Shown here: positions 50,233-58,060 of the stretch, in pieces
Layout: each line of letters opens with the position of its first letter
Position numbering within the stretch: position 1 is the first letter of the stretch
Assembly (NCBI RefSeq): GCF_001708505.1
Contig: NZ_CP015992.1
Location: 6,076,001-6,140,000, forward strand
DNA from: Pseudomonas sp. TCU-HL1
GTDB taxonomy: Bacteria > Pseudomonadota > Gammaproteobacteria > Pseudomonadales > Pseudomonadaceae
Length of the DNA: 64,000 nucleotides
Direction: 5' to 3'
Translations under genes and position numbers: made by a program
The notes under the pieces: model-generated
What the model saw: only the letters and a program-made list of their open reading frames with translations
What the model was told of the DNA's origin: nothing
The model's database searches: none

Positions 50233-50400
50233 TCAGGCGATTTCGATCATCTCGAAATCGATCTTGCCAACGCCGCAATCGGGGCAAACCCAATCCGGCG
50301 GGATGTCTTCCCAGCGCGTGCCAGGCGCAATGCCCTCCTCGGGCAGCCCTTCGGCTTCGTCATAAATGAACCCGCAGACGATGCATTGCCACTTGCGCAT
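50233..50400 (-). CDS. Rubredoxin (second copy, upstream of rubB)
   Basis: A 55-residue iron protein with two Cys pairs CIVCG (CxxC) and CPDCG holding the iron. MRKWQCIVCGFIYDEAEGLP is the classical rubredoxin start, and DIPPDWVCPDCGVGKIDFEM the second loop. It lies immediately upstream of rubB on the same strand, so it probably is the main partner. The start is the ATG at 50400. It is 75% or so like the copy at 50560 by eye. Confidence 0.93.
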   Translation of the reverse strand: MRKWQCIVCGFIYDEAEGLPEEGIAPGTRWEDIPPDWVCPDCGVGKIDFEMIEIA

Positions 50401-50511
50401 GACCACCTCCGCCGGCGCGCCAAGCCGTGCTGAACCTACTCCAATCGACCGTCGACCGCCAAGCACCCACGAGCCTGTCCAGACAGAGGATAGGCCCTTC
50501 CTGCGGACACG

Positions 50512-50542
50512 AAAAAGCCGGCCACGAAGACCACTGGCCGGC
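50512..50542 (-). terminator. Terminator between the two rubredoxin genes
   Basis: On the minus strand GCCGGCCA and TGGCCGGC form an 8-base stem followed by TTTTTCGTG. It separates the first rubredoxin gene from the second rubredoxin-rubB unit. Confidence 0.8.
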
Positions 50543-50559
50543 TTGTTCGAATCGGGGGA

Positions 50560-50727
50560 TCAGTTGATCTCGATCATCTCGAAATCCAGCTTGCCCACGC
50601 CGCAATCGGGGCACAGCCAGTCTGCCGGAACGTCCTCCCAGCGGGTGCCGGCGGCGATGCCGTCATCCGGCCAACCCTGGGATTCGTCGTAGACCAGGCC
50701 ACAGACTACGCATTGCCATTTCTTCAT
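50560..50727 (-). CDS. Rubredoxin (first copy)
   Basis: A 55-residue rubredoxin, MKKWQCVVCGLVYDESQGWP, with the iron ligands in CVVCG and CPDCG. It is highly similar to the copy at 50233 but is separated from it by an intrinsic terminator, so it can be transcribed alone. The start is the ATG at 50727. In P. aeruginosa the two rubredoxins are named RubA1 and RubA2; I cannot say which is which here. Confidence 0.93.
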   Translation of the reverse strand: MKKWQCVVCGLVYDESQGWPDDGIAAGTRWEDVPADWLCPDCGVGKLDFEMIEIN

Positions 50728-50886
50728 CGTGCTTACCTCAACGTTCTCGGCCGATCGCCTCGCGCGGGCCATTACAGACAGTTCAGGCCCGCTTTGTACT
50801 GGTTAGGCAGCCGCCGGGCAAGAGGCAGCCGACCGCCACGGGGCGTGCTAATCTGCGCCGTCTTCCACCGCCCAAGCCCCCCGCCC

Positions 50887-51441
50887 GTGCCCCACGCCGC
50901 CCTTGTCCATCCGCCGCGCTGGCTGACCGCCGCCCAGCTGCATCCCGCTCCTGCCGCCACGGTTCGCGACTGGCTGTTCGACCAGGGCTCGCTGACCCGC
51001 CGGCTGACGGCGCTTTCGGGCAATGCCTTCAGCGTCACACCGCTGGAAGAGGGCTGGCAGACGCTGCGTGCCGACGAATGCGCCGCGCTCGGTATTCCTG
51101 CCGGCAGCCAGGGTTGGGTGCGCGAGGTCTACCTGCGCGGCCATGGTGAAGTCTGGGTGTTCGCCCGCAGCGTGGCGGCTCGCCATGCACTGGAAGGTTC
51201 GGGGCTGGACCTGCATCAACTTGGCAGCCGCTCCCTCGGCGAGCTGCTGTTCAGCGACCGCGCCTTCGACCGTGGCGCCATTGAGGTCACCCGCTACCCC
51301 GCCCCGTTGCTGCCCGGCGAAGTGCGCGAAGAGCGCCTGTGGGGCCGTCGCTCGTGTTTCTCGCGAGGTGAACTGGGGGTGCTGGTGGCGGAGATCTTCC
51401 TCCCCGCGCTGTGGCACCAGGCCGGTATCGAAGCCGTATAA
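50887..51441 (+). CDS. ubiC: Chorismate lyase
   Basis: A 184-residue enzyme splitting chorismate into 4-hydroxybenzoate and pyruvate, the first step of ubiquinone synthesis. It starts at a GTG (VPHAALVHPPRWLTAAQLHP). GSLTRRLTALSGNAFSVTPL and REVYLRGHGEVWVFARSV carry the conserved Arg and Gly residues, and RYPAPLLPGEVREERLWGRR is typical. It is followed 73 bases later by ubiA. A longer frame from 50713 overlaps the rubredoxin gene and is unlikely to be real. Confidence 0.93.
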   Translation: MPHAALVHPPRWLTAAQLHPAPAATVRDWLFDQGSLTRRLTALSGNAFSVTPLEEGWQTLRADECAALGIPAGSQGWVREVYLRGHGEVWVFARSVAARHALEGSGLDLHQLGSRSLGELLFSDRAFDRGAIEVTRYPAPLLPGEVREERLWGRRSCFSRGELGVLVAEIFLPALWHQAGIEAV

Positions 51442-51514
51442 TCCGCGCGCCGAGCCTGTTTACGATCTCGCGATCCTATACAGGCTCTTCCAAGGGAGAG
51501 CCGGAGAGCCGCCG

Positions 51515-52405
51515 ATGTACCTGACCCTGCTGCAATCGCTGAACCGCCTGCATCCCCGTGCCATGGACTTCATCCAGCTGACCCGGCTGGACAAGCCCAT
51601 CGGTATCTACCTGCTGCTCTGGCCCACGCTCTGGGCCCTGTGGATCGCCGGCGAAGGCAGCCCCAGCCTGGCCAACCTGGTGATCTTCGTCCTCGGGGTG
51701 AACCTGATGCGCGCCGCCGGCTGCGTGATCAACGACTACGCCGACCGCAACTTCGACGGCCACGTCAGCCGCACCCGCACCCGCCCCCTGGCCAGCGGCC
51801 GGGTCACGCCGCGCGAAGCGCTGGTGTTCTTCGCCGTGCTGGTGGCCATCAGCTTCGTGCTGGTGCTGTTCACCAACGCCACCACCATCTGGCTGTCCTT
51901 CGGCGGCCTGGCGCTCGCCGCCTGCTACCCCTTCATGAAGCGCTACACCTTCTACCCGCAGGTGGTGCTGGGTGCCGCGTTCTCCTGGGGCATGCCAATG
52001 GCCTTCACCGCCGAGACCGGCGAACTGCCGGCAGCGGCCTGGTTGCTGTACATCGCCAACTTGCTGTGGACGGTGGCCTACGACACCTACTACGCCATGA
52101 CCGACCGTGAGGACGACCTGAAGATCGGGGTGAAATCCACCGCCATCCTCTTCGGCGACGCCGACCGCCTGATCATTGCCACGCTGCAGGGCCTGGCGCT
52201 GCTCTGCCTGCTGCTGGCGGGCAATCGCTTCGAACTGGGGGGTTGCTTCTACCTGGGCCTGGTGGCTGCGGCCGCGTGCTTCGCCTGGGAGTTCTACAGC
52301 ACCCGCACGCGCGATCCGCAGGCCTGCTTCAAGGCCTTCCTGCACAACCACTGGGCGGGCCTGGCCATCTTCGCCGGCATCGTCGCCGACTACGCGCTGC
52401 GCTGA
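51515..52405 (+). CDS. ubiA: 4-hydroxybenzoate octaprenyltransferase
   Basis: A 296-residue membrane prenyltransferase. The first aspartate-rich motif is NDYADRNFDGHVSRTRTRPL; the second is YDTYYAMTDREDDLKIGVKS. Eight or nine membrane segments are visible (IGIYLLLWPTLWALWIAGEG onward). It attaches the isoprenoid tail to 4-hydroxybenzoate made by UbiC. The ATG at 51515 follows GGAGAGCC and starts MYLTLLQSLNRLHPRAMDFI. Confidence 0.96.
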   Translation: MYLTLLQSLNRLHPRAMDFIQLTRLDKPIGIYLLLWPTLWALWIAGEGSPSLANLVIFVLGVNLMRAAGCVINDYADRNFDGHVSRTRTRPLASGRVTPREALVFFAVLVAISFVLVLFTNATTIWLSFGGLALAACYPFMKRYTFYPQVVLGAAFSWGMPMAFTAETGELPAAAWLLYIANLLWTVAYDTYYAMTDREDDLKIGVKSTAILFGDADRLIIATLQGLALLCLLLAGNRFELGGCFYLGLVAAAACFAWEFYSTRTRDPQACFKAFLHNHWAGLAIFAGIVADYALR

Positions 52406-52432
52406 TGCGCAGCGCGCAGATCACCCTCTCTC

Positions 52433-52487
52433 CTAGTCGGTTGGAAAACGCAGTATTGGCAACGCAGGTAGTTTTCCAGCCGGCTAG
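52433..52487. terminator. Long inverted repeat between ubiA and the PF03640 gene
   Basis: CTAGTCGGTTGGAAAAC (52433-52449) is inverted against GTTTTCCAGCCGGCTAG (52471-52487), 15 of 17 pairs matching. It overlaps the PF03640 stop codon and stands 27 bases after ubiA. It could terminate both convergent transcripts, though a T-tract is missing. Confidence 0.55.
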
Positions 52488-52870
52488 TAAGCTTCGGGCT
52501 TGGCGACGTGCCACACCCCCATCTTGCCGTCGCCAGTGACATCACCGGCCTTCTTGTCCATGACAAAGGTGTACAACGGCTTGCCGTCGTATGCCCACTG
52601 CATGGAGCCGTCGTCGCGCGTGACCACGCTCCACTCGCCATCGGCCTTGGCGCCCGCCTCGGCCATCAGCGGCGGCCAGTTCTGCGCGCACTGGCCGTTG
52701 CAGGCGGACTTGCCGCCGGCATCCTTGTCGTAGGTGTAGAGCGTCATACCCTTGGCGTCGACCAGCATGCCGTTCTTCTCCATTGCCGGCTCGGCCGCCA
52801 GGCCCAACAGGGGCCAGCTCAGCAATGCGCCGGCAAGCAGCGGAACGAATCGGGGGGAAATTCTTCTCAT
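52484..52870 (-). CDS. Exported COG4315-type protein (Yx(FWY)xxD repeats)
   Basis: A 128-residue small secreted protein. The signal peptide is MRRISPRFVPLLAGALLSWP then LLGLAAE. The mature part carries the family motifs YTYDKDAGGKSACNGQCAQN and PLYTFVMDKKAGDVTGDGKM, that is the Yx(FWY)xxD repeats of PF03640 proteins, with a Cys pair. There is no lipobox, so it is probably periplasmic. Function is unknown; these proteins have been linked to copper or heme, which I cannot verify here. Convergent with ubiA. Confidence 0.85.
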   Translation of the reverse strand: MRRISPRFVPLLAGALLSWPLLGLAAEPAMEKNGMLVDAKGMTLYTYDKDAGGKSACNGQCAQNWPPLMAEAGAKADGEWSVVTRDDGSMQWAYDGKPLYTFVMDKKAGDVTGDGKMGVWHVAKPEAY

Positions 52871-53200
52871 TTTCTATCCTCTCCTCGGAATGAACAGCAA
52901 CAGCCTGGCGGCAGCTGAGATCACGGCTTGAGGTCGCAGCGGAGCAGGACGGAAAGAGCCACGAACGCCCATCGTGCCGATGGGGTCCTGTGCCAGGCTC
53001 CGGGCCGCCCACGGTTGGCGGCGGCCTCATTGAGCATAGACGCGCCTCGCCACGTCGAGTTCCGTGGCAAATGACAGAGCAATGTGGTTAACGCAGAATT
53101 CTCGAGAGCCCCTCGCATTCCCATGTCACATCCCTGCAATAATTCCGTTATCTAATGCGGCGCAATCAGTCATACACGCGACCTTTCCTGAGGCTTGAAC
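52871..53200. promoter_or_regulatory. phoB upstream region with candidate Pho box
   Basis: The gap holds no gene. At 53124-53140 TGTCACATCCCTGCAAT fits the direct-repeat form of a Pho box (TGTCAC then, 11 bases later, TGCAAT). That would allow PhoB autoregulation. No other clear site. Confidence 0.5.
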
Positions 53201-53890
<690 letters not shown>

Positions 53891-53914
53891 CCCGGGCCCG
53901 ACGGGCCCACCCTA

Positions 53915-53949
53915 TCGACGTTTCGCGCGCGGCCGCGCCGAAACGTCGA
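53915..53949 (+). repeat. Hairpin between phoB and phoR
   Basis: TCGACGTTTCG and CGAAACGTCGA form a perfect 11-base stem, extended by GCGC pairs around GGCC. It sits 24 bases after phoB and 27 bases before phoR. Possibly a partial terminator or processing signal. Confidence 0.6.
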
Positions 53950-53975
53950 CAGGACCTAGTACAAGGACGCGATAG

Positions 53976-55280
53976 GTGAATCAAGACTGGCGCGGCGTAG
54001 TCATCCGCCGCCTGCTCATGCTGATCGGTGCCTGCCTGCTGGCGGGGCTGGTCACGGGTCAATACGCCTGGGCCCTGGTGATCGGCCTGGGCGCCTACCT
54101 GGGCTGGACCCTGGCGCAGTTGCTGCGCCTGTACAAATGGCTCAAGGAACACCAGCCCGATGAAGCGCCGCCGGATGGCTACGGCCTCTGGGGCGAAGTG
54201 TTCGACAGCATCTATCACCTCCAGCGCCGCGACCAGCGCGTACGGGGCCGCCTGCAGGCGGTGATCGACCGGGTGCAGGAGTCCACCGCCGCTCTCAAGG
54301 ACGCCGTGGTGATGCTCGACAACGACGGCAACCTCGACTGGTGGAACCGCGCCGCGGAAACCCTGCTGGGCCTGAAAACCCCGCAGGACAGCGGCCAGCC
54401 GGTGACCAACCTGATCCGTCACCCGCGCTTCAAGGAATATTTCGAGCAGGGCAACTACCAGGAACCCCTGGATCTGCCTTCGCCGGTCAACGACCGCCTG
54501 CGCCTGCAGTTCCACATCACCCAGTACGGCAACAGCGAGCACCTGATGCTGGTGCGCGACGTCACCCGCCTCCACCAGCTGGAGCAGATGCGCAAGGACT
54601 TCGTCGCCAACGTCTCCCACGAACTGCGCACGCCGCTGACGGTGATCGCCGGCTACCTGGAAACCCTGCTGGACAACGTCGAAGACGTGAACCCGCGCTG
54701 GACCCGCGCGCTGCAGCAGATGAGCCAGCAGGGCAAGCGCATGCAGAACCTGCTCAACGACCTGCTCCTGCTGGCCAAGCTGGAAGCCACCGACTACCCC
54801 TCCGACAGCCAGCCGGTGGCCGTGGACCTGATGCTGCTGCAGATCAAGGCCGACGCCATCGCCCTGTCCGGCAACCGCCACCACCGCATCAGCCTGGAAG
54901 CCGACCATAACTTCAAGCTGCGCGGCAGCGAGGCGGAAGTCCGCAGCGCCTTCTCCAACCTGGTGTTCAACGCGGTGAAATACACCCCGGACGAGGGCGA
55001 GATCCGCATCCGCTGGTGGGGCGACGAAACTGGGGCGCACCTCTCCGTGCAGGACAGCGGAATCGGTATCGAAGCCAAGCACCTGCCCCGTCTGACCGAG
55101 CGCTTCTACCGCGTCGACTCCAGCCGCAACAGCGGCACCGGCGGCACCGGCCTGGGCCTGGCCATCGTCAAGCACGTGCTAATCCGCCATCGGGGTCGTC
55201 TCGACATCAGCTCGGTGCTCAACCACGGCAGCACTTTCACCTGCCATTTCCCGGCCACGCAGGTGGTTCGGCGCAGCTGA
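53976..55280 (+). CDS. phoR: PhoR sensor histidine kinase
   Basis: A 434-residue sensor kinase. Two N-terminal membrane segments (about residues 11-45) border almost no periplasmic loop, as in E. coli PhoR; a PAS domain (about 95-180) has ALKDAVVMLDNDGNLDWWNR. The His box is DFVANVSHELRTPLTVIAGY; N, G1 and F boxes follow (FSNLVFNAVKYTPDEGEIRI, VQDSGIGIEAKHLPRLTERF). GTG start at 53976. Phosphate input is thought to come via PhoU and the Pst transporter encoded downstream. Confidence 0.97.
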   Translation: MNQDWRGVVIRRLLMLIGACLLAGLVTGQYAWALVIGLGAYLGWTLAQLLRLYKWLKEHQPDEAPPDGYGLWGEVFDSIYHLQRRDQRVRGRLQAVIDRVQESTAALKDAVVMLDNDGNLDWWNRAAETLLGLKTPQDSGQPVTNLIRHPRFKEYFEQGNYQEPLDLPSPVNDRLRLQFHITQYGNSEHLMLVRDVTRLHQLEQMRKDFVANVSHELRTPLTVIAGYLETLLDNVEDVNPRWTRALQQMSQQGKRMQNLLNDLLLLAKLEATDYPSDSQPVAVDLMLLQIKADAIALSGNRHHRISLEADHNFKLRGSEAEVRSAFSNLVFNAVKYTPDEGEIRIRWWGDETGAHLSVQDSGIGIEAKHLPRLTERFYRVDSSRNSGTGGTGLGLAIVKHVLIRHRGRLDISSVLNHGSTFTCHFPATQVVRRS

Positions 55281-55357
55281 AGGCCCACGTACCCCGACTT
55301 GCAAACTCGGGGTGCAGCCTTCACCCTTAGCCGGTCATTCGTCAGCAAAAACCATCC

Positions 55358-56698
55358 ATGGACCCTTCCCCTAGTTCCAACTTTCTCTCCTATTTCGCCG
55401 ATTTCGGCCTGATTCTCTTCGCCCTCTTCCTCGTGCTGCTCAACGGCTTCTTCGTGGCCGCCGAGTTCGCCATGGTCAAGCTGCGCTCCACCCGCGTCGA
55501 AGCCATCGCCGATCAGCACGGCTGGCGCGGCCGCATCCTGCGCACCGTACACAACCAGCTGGACGCCTACCTCTCGGCCTGCCAGCTGGGCATCACCCTG
55601 GCCTCGCTGGGCCTGGGCTGGGTGGGTGAACCGGCCTTCGCGCACCTGCTGCAGCCCCTGCTCGAATCCATCGGGATCGAGTCGGAGAAGCTGATCCATG
55701 GCATCGCCTTCTTCAGCGCCTTCTTCATCATTTCCTACCTGCACATCGTGGTCGGCGAACTGGCGCCCAAGTCCTGGGCCATCCGCAAGCCCGAGCTGCT
55801 CTCGCTGTGGACCGCCGCGCCGCTCTACGCCTTCTACTGGCTGATGTACCCGGCCATATGGCTGCTCAACGCCAGCGCCAACACCATCCTGCGCATCGCC
55901 GGGCAAGGCGAGCCCGGCCCGCACCACGAGCACCATTACAGCCGCGACGAACTCAAACTGATCCTCCATTCCAGCCGCGCCCGCGACCCCAGCGACCAGG
56001 ACATGCGCGTACTGGCCTCGGCGGTGGAGATGGGTGAACTGGAAGTGGTCGACTGGGCCAACTCGCGGGAAGACTTGATCTACCTGGAGCACGACGCACC
56101 GCTGGCGGACATCCTCAGCGTGATCCGCCGCCACAAGTACAGCCGCTACCCGGTGCATGACGAGCAGAAAGGCGAGTTCATCGGTGTGCTGCACATCAAG
56201 GACCTGCTGCTGGCACTGTCCGCCCTGGACAGCCTGCCGGAATCCTTCGACCTGGTCGAACTCACCCATCCGCTGGAACGCGTGACCAAGCACATGCCGC
56301 TGTCGCGCCTGCTGGAACAGTTCCGCAAGGGCGGTGCGCACTTTGCCCTGGTGGAAGAAGCCGACGGCAAGGTGGTGGGCTTCCTGACCATGGAAGACAT
56401 CCTGGAAGTGCTGGTGGGCGATATCCAGGACGAACACCGCAAGACCGAACGCGGCGTGCTGGCCTACCAGCCGGGCAAGCTGCTGGTACGCGGCGACACG
56501 CCGCTGTTCAAGGTGGAACGCCTGCTCGGCATCGACCTCGACCATGTGGAAGCCGATACCCTCGCCGGCCTCATCTACGAAACCCTCAACCGCGTGCCGG
56601 AAGAGGAAGAAGTGCTGGAAACCGATGGCCTGCGCATCATCGTGAAAAAGATGAAAGGCCCGAAGATCGTCCTCGCCAAGGTGCTCAAGCTCGACTGA
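55358..56698 (+). CDS. CorC/HlyC-like DUF21-CBS membrane protein
   Basis: A 446-residue CNNM/CorC family protein. The DUF21 membrane domain (residues 1-190) starts DFGLILFALFLVLLNGFFVA and has AAEFAMVKLRSTRVEAIA and ITLASLGLGWVGEPAFAHLL. Two CBS domains follow (YPVHDEQKGEFIGVLHIKDL; AHFALVEEADGKVVGFLTME, then DILEVLVGDI). The C-terminal CorC_HlyC domain has ERLLGIDLDHVEADTLAGLI. It is probably a magnesium or cobalt transporter or efflux modulator. It starts 77 bases after phoR. Confidence 0.93.
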   Translation: MDPSPSSNFLSYFADFGLILFALFLVLLNGFFVAAEFAMVKLRSTRVEAIADQHGWRGRILRTVHNQLDAYLSACQLGITLASLGLGWVGEPAFAHLLQPLLESIGIESEKLIHGIAFFSAFFIISYLHIVVGELAPKSWAIRKPELLSLWTAAPLYAFYWLMYPAIWLLNASANTILRIAGQGEPGPHHEHHYSRDELKLILHSSRARDPSDQDMRVLASAVEMGELEVVDWANSREDLIYLEHDAPLADILSVIRRHKYSRYPVHDEQKGEFIGVLHIKDLLLALSALDSLPESFDLVELTHPLERVTKHMPLSRLLEQFRKGGAHFALVEEADGKVVGFLTMEDILEVLVGDIQDEHRKTERGVLAYQPGKLLVRGDTPLFKVERLLGIDLDHVEADTLAGLIYETLNRVPEEEEVLETDGLRIIVKKMKGPKIVLAKVLKLD

Positions 56699-56729
56699 GC
56701 AGCAGATCCTGTAGATACCGTCTTGTTTT

Positions 56730-57707
56730 TTACTTCGCAATAGCCAGTTTGGGATCAAACGGCTCGCCTGATTTAAGCACGCCATAAGCGATGCATAGCA
56801 GCTTGCGCATGGCTGCGCAGACGATCTGTTTGCCGGCCTTACCGGCGCTGCGCATGCGCTCGGCCAGCGCGCGGATAGCTGGGTTGTAGGTCAGGGATAC
56901 GACGGCTGGCAGATAGAGTCCTGCGCGCAACCTGGCAGAGCCCATCCGCGAGATACGAACATGGCCCTTGAGCGTGCCTGAGTCTTGCAACTTCGGGTTC
57001 AGTCCTGCAAAGGCGGTGACCGCTCGACTGTCCTCAAAGCGCTGGATATCGCCAAGCTCGGCCAGCAAGAGTCCCGCGGTTCGGTCTGCAATGCCATCGA
57101 TGCTCTTGAGCAGGTTCCGTTGCCCCTTGAGATCATCGTTGTCGTCGAAGTGTTTTTCGATCGCCGCCAGCGTGTCCTGGATCTGTTGGCGGATGTGCTT
57201 GAGCATCGACTGAATCAATTCAATAGCTTTGTCATCATGCGTCACATCCAGACGGTTTTGCTCCATCTGCTCCAGCTCCTGAAGATCTTTCAGGCGGTGC
57301 GTAAGTGCTCTGAGGCGGCGAATCTTCGGCTTTTCAGGCTCCCAGGCACGCAGCTTGTCCTGATGCCTGCGGCCGTACTCTGCAATCATCTTGGCATCGA
57401 CCTTGTCGGTCTTCACGCGCTGCAACTGGCTACTGGCGTAACGCGCCGTCTGGCTAGGGTTTAGCACGCAGACCTTGTAACCCCGTTCGTACAGCCATTG
57501 GGCAAGGGCCTCGTGGTAAATACCTGTCGCTTCCATCACGACCCAGGCCTGCGGCTCTGCGTACTTGCTCAACCACTGCTGCAAAACTTCGAAGCCGCCC
57601 TGGTCATTGCCCAGCTTGGCCTTGGTGCGGTACTTGCCGTTGGCTTGCAAGGTGGCGATATCGAATGTGTGCTTGGCAATATCAATGCCGACAACAACTC
57701 CCATCAT
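56730..57707 (-). CDS. IS110-family transposase (DEDD)
   Basis: A 325-residue intact bridge recombinase. The N-terminal RuvC-like DEDD domain has GVVVGIDIAKHTFDIATLQ (Asp), WVVMEATGIYHEALAQWLYE (Glu) and VKTDKVDAKMIAEYGRRHQD (Asp, Asp). The C-terminal Tnp domain has the serine in VRISRMGSARLRAGLYLPAV. No frameshift or stop. The start is MMGVVVG at 57707 or 57704, preceded by AGGAGG; the ORF to 57767 lacks family sequence. With the leader RNA it would carry out guided insertion. Confidence 0.93.
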   Translation of the reverse strand: MMGVVVGIDIAKHTFDIATLQANGKYRTKAKLGNDQGGFEVLQQWLSKYAEPQAWVVMEATGIYHEALAQWLYERGYKVCVLNPSQTARYASSQLQRVKTDKVDAKMIAEYGRRHQDKLRAWEPEKPKIRRLRALTHRLKDLQELEQMEQNRLDVTHDDKAIELIQSMLKHIRQQIQDTLAAIEKHFDDNDDLKGQRNLLKSIDGIADRTAGLLLAELGDIQRFEDSRAVTAFAGLNPKLQDSGTLKGHVRISRMGSARLRAGLYLPAVVSLTYNPAIRALAERMRSAGKAGKQIVCAAMRKLLCIAYGVLKSGEPFDPKLAIAK

Positions 57708-57734
57708 GTCCTCCTGTGAAGGGCTGATCGTCAC

Positions 57735-57912
57735 TGCATCCGTCCTACCTTGTTGATGCGAGCTCAAAGCTCTGGATACCGTTCGGACTTACTGGATGAG
57801 TGCGGAGGAGCGCAGCGCAATCTACGTTACAAGCTCGAGGCTTTAGGGTGGACACGGCTTGCGGTTCCTCCCCCGATGATCAGTCGGGGACTATCGCCTC
57901 TGAGGAGGCTCA
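57735..57912 (-). ncRNA. Putative bridge RNA of the IS110 element
   Basis: The region just upstream of the transposase has several stems: GCCTC/GAGGC at 57896-57909 and CCCCGA/TCGGGG at about 57871-57889. In the next loop TGTCCACCCTA (minus strand, 57844-57854) matches the reconstructed target. Farther on, CTTGTAACGTAGATTGCGC resembles, from memory, a conserved part of the IS621 bridge RNA. A last loop holds ACGGTATC (57775-57782), matching the right end (56714-56721). The limits are approximate. Confidence 0.6.
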
Positions 57913-57926
57913 AGTCGAGATACAAG

Positions 57927-57951
57927 GGTGGACAGCGTTTTTCTGTCCACC
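57927..57951. repeat. GGTGGAC hairpin repeat at the IS110 left flank
   Basis: GGTGGACAG and CTGTCCACC form a 9-base stem over CGTTTTT. The core CT and IS left end adjoin it directly. It belongs to the family of 15870-15894 and pairs as an inverted unit with 57976-58000. Confidence 0.8.
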
Positions 57952-57975
57952 AGGCGGAGTCCAGCCTGGCATCGA

Positions 57976-58000
57976 TGGTGGATAAAAAGAGCGTTATCCA
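57976..58000. repeat. GGTGGAT hairpin repeat, inverted partner
   Basis: GGTGGATAA and TTATCCACC form a 9-base stem over AAAGAGC. It lies 24 bases beyond the previous unit in opposite orientation, giving a REPIN-like doublet. Confidence 0.8.
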
Positions 58001-58009
58001 CCCTTGCTG

Positions 58010-58054
58010 AACACCCTCTCCCCCAGTCCCTCTCCCGGGTGGAGAGGGGAGATA
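58010..58054. repeat. CTCTCCC-type repeat (near the IS)
   Basis: ACACCCTCTCCCCCAG, then CCCTCTCCCGGGTGGAGAGG. It is related to the copies at 61010-61094 and 63747-63842. It stands between the hairpin doublet and the M23 peptidase stop codon. Confidence 0.7.
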
Positions 58055-58060
58055 TGGCCC

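Larger units (their letters stand above)
56713..57924 (-). mobile_element. IS110-family insertion sequence with bridge-RNA-like leader
   Basis: The element has one transposase gene (56730-57707), a right end of a few tens of bases and a left-end leader of about 215 bases. I place the core dinucleotide CT (minus strand) at 57925-57926 on the left side and at 56713-56714 on the right. The right end reads ACGGTATC then CT; the left end begins TGTATCTCG after CT. Joining these gives a donor junction like that published for IS621. The flanks outside join to GTCCACC-CT-ACAGG. No inverted terminal repeats or target duplication are expected in this family and none are seen. Limits are inferred from internal matches. 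Confidence 0.8.

Noticed and set aside
56714..57782. GATACCGT as a target-site duplication of a 1.05-kb element
   Set aside because: The IS110 family does not normally duplicate its target. The left copy lies in the leader, and the core CT and hairpin edge at 57925 give a better boundary.
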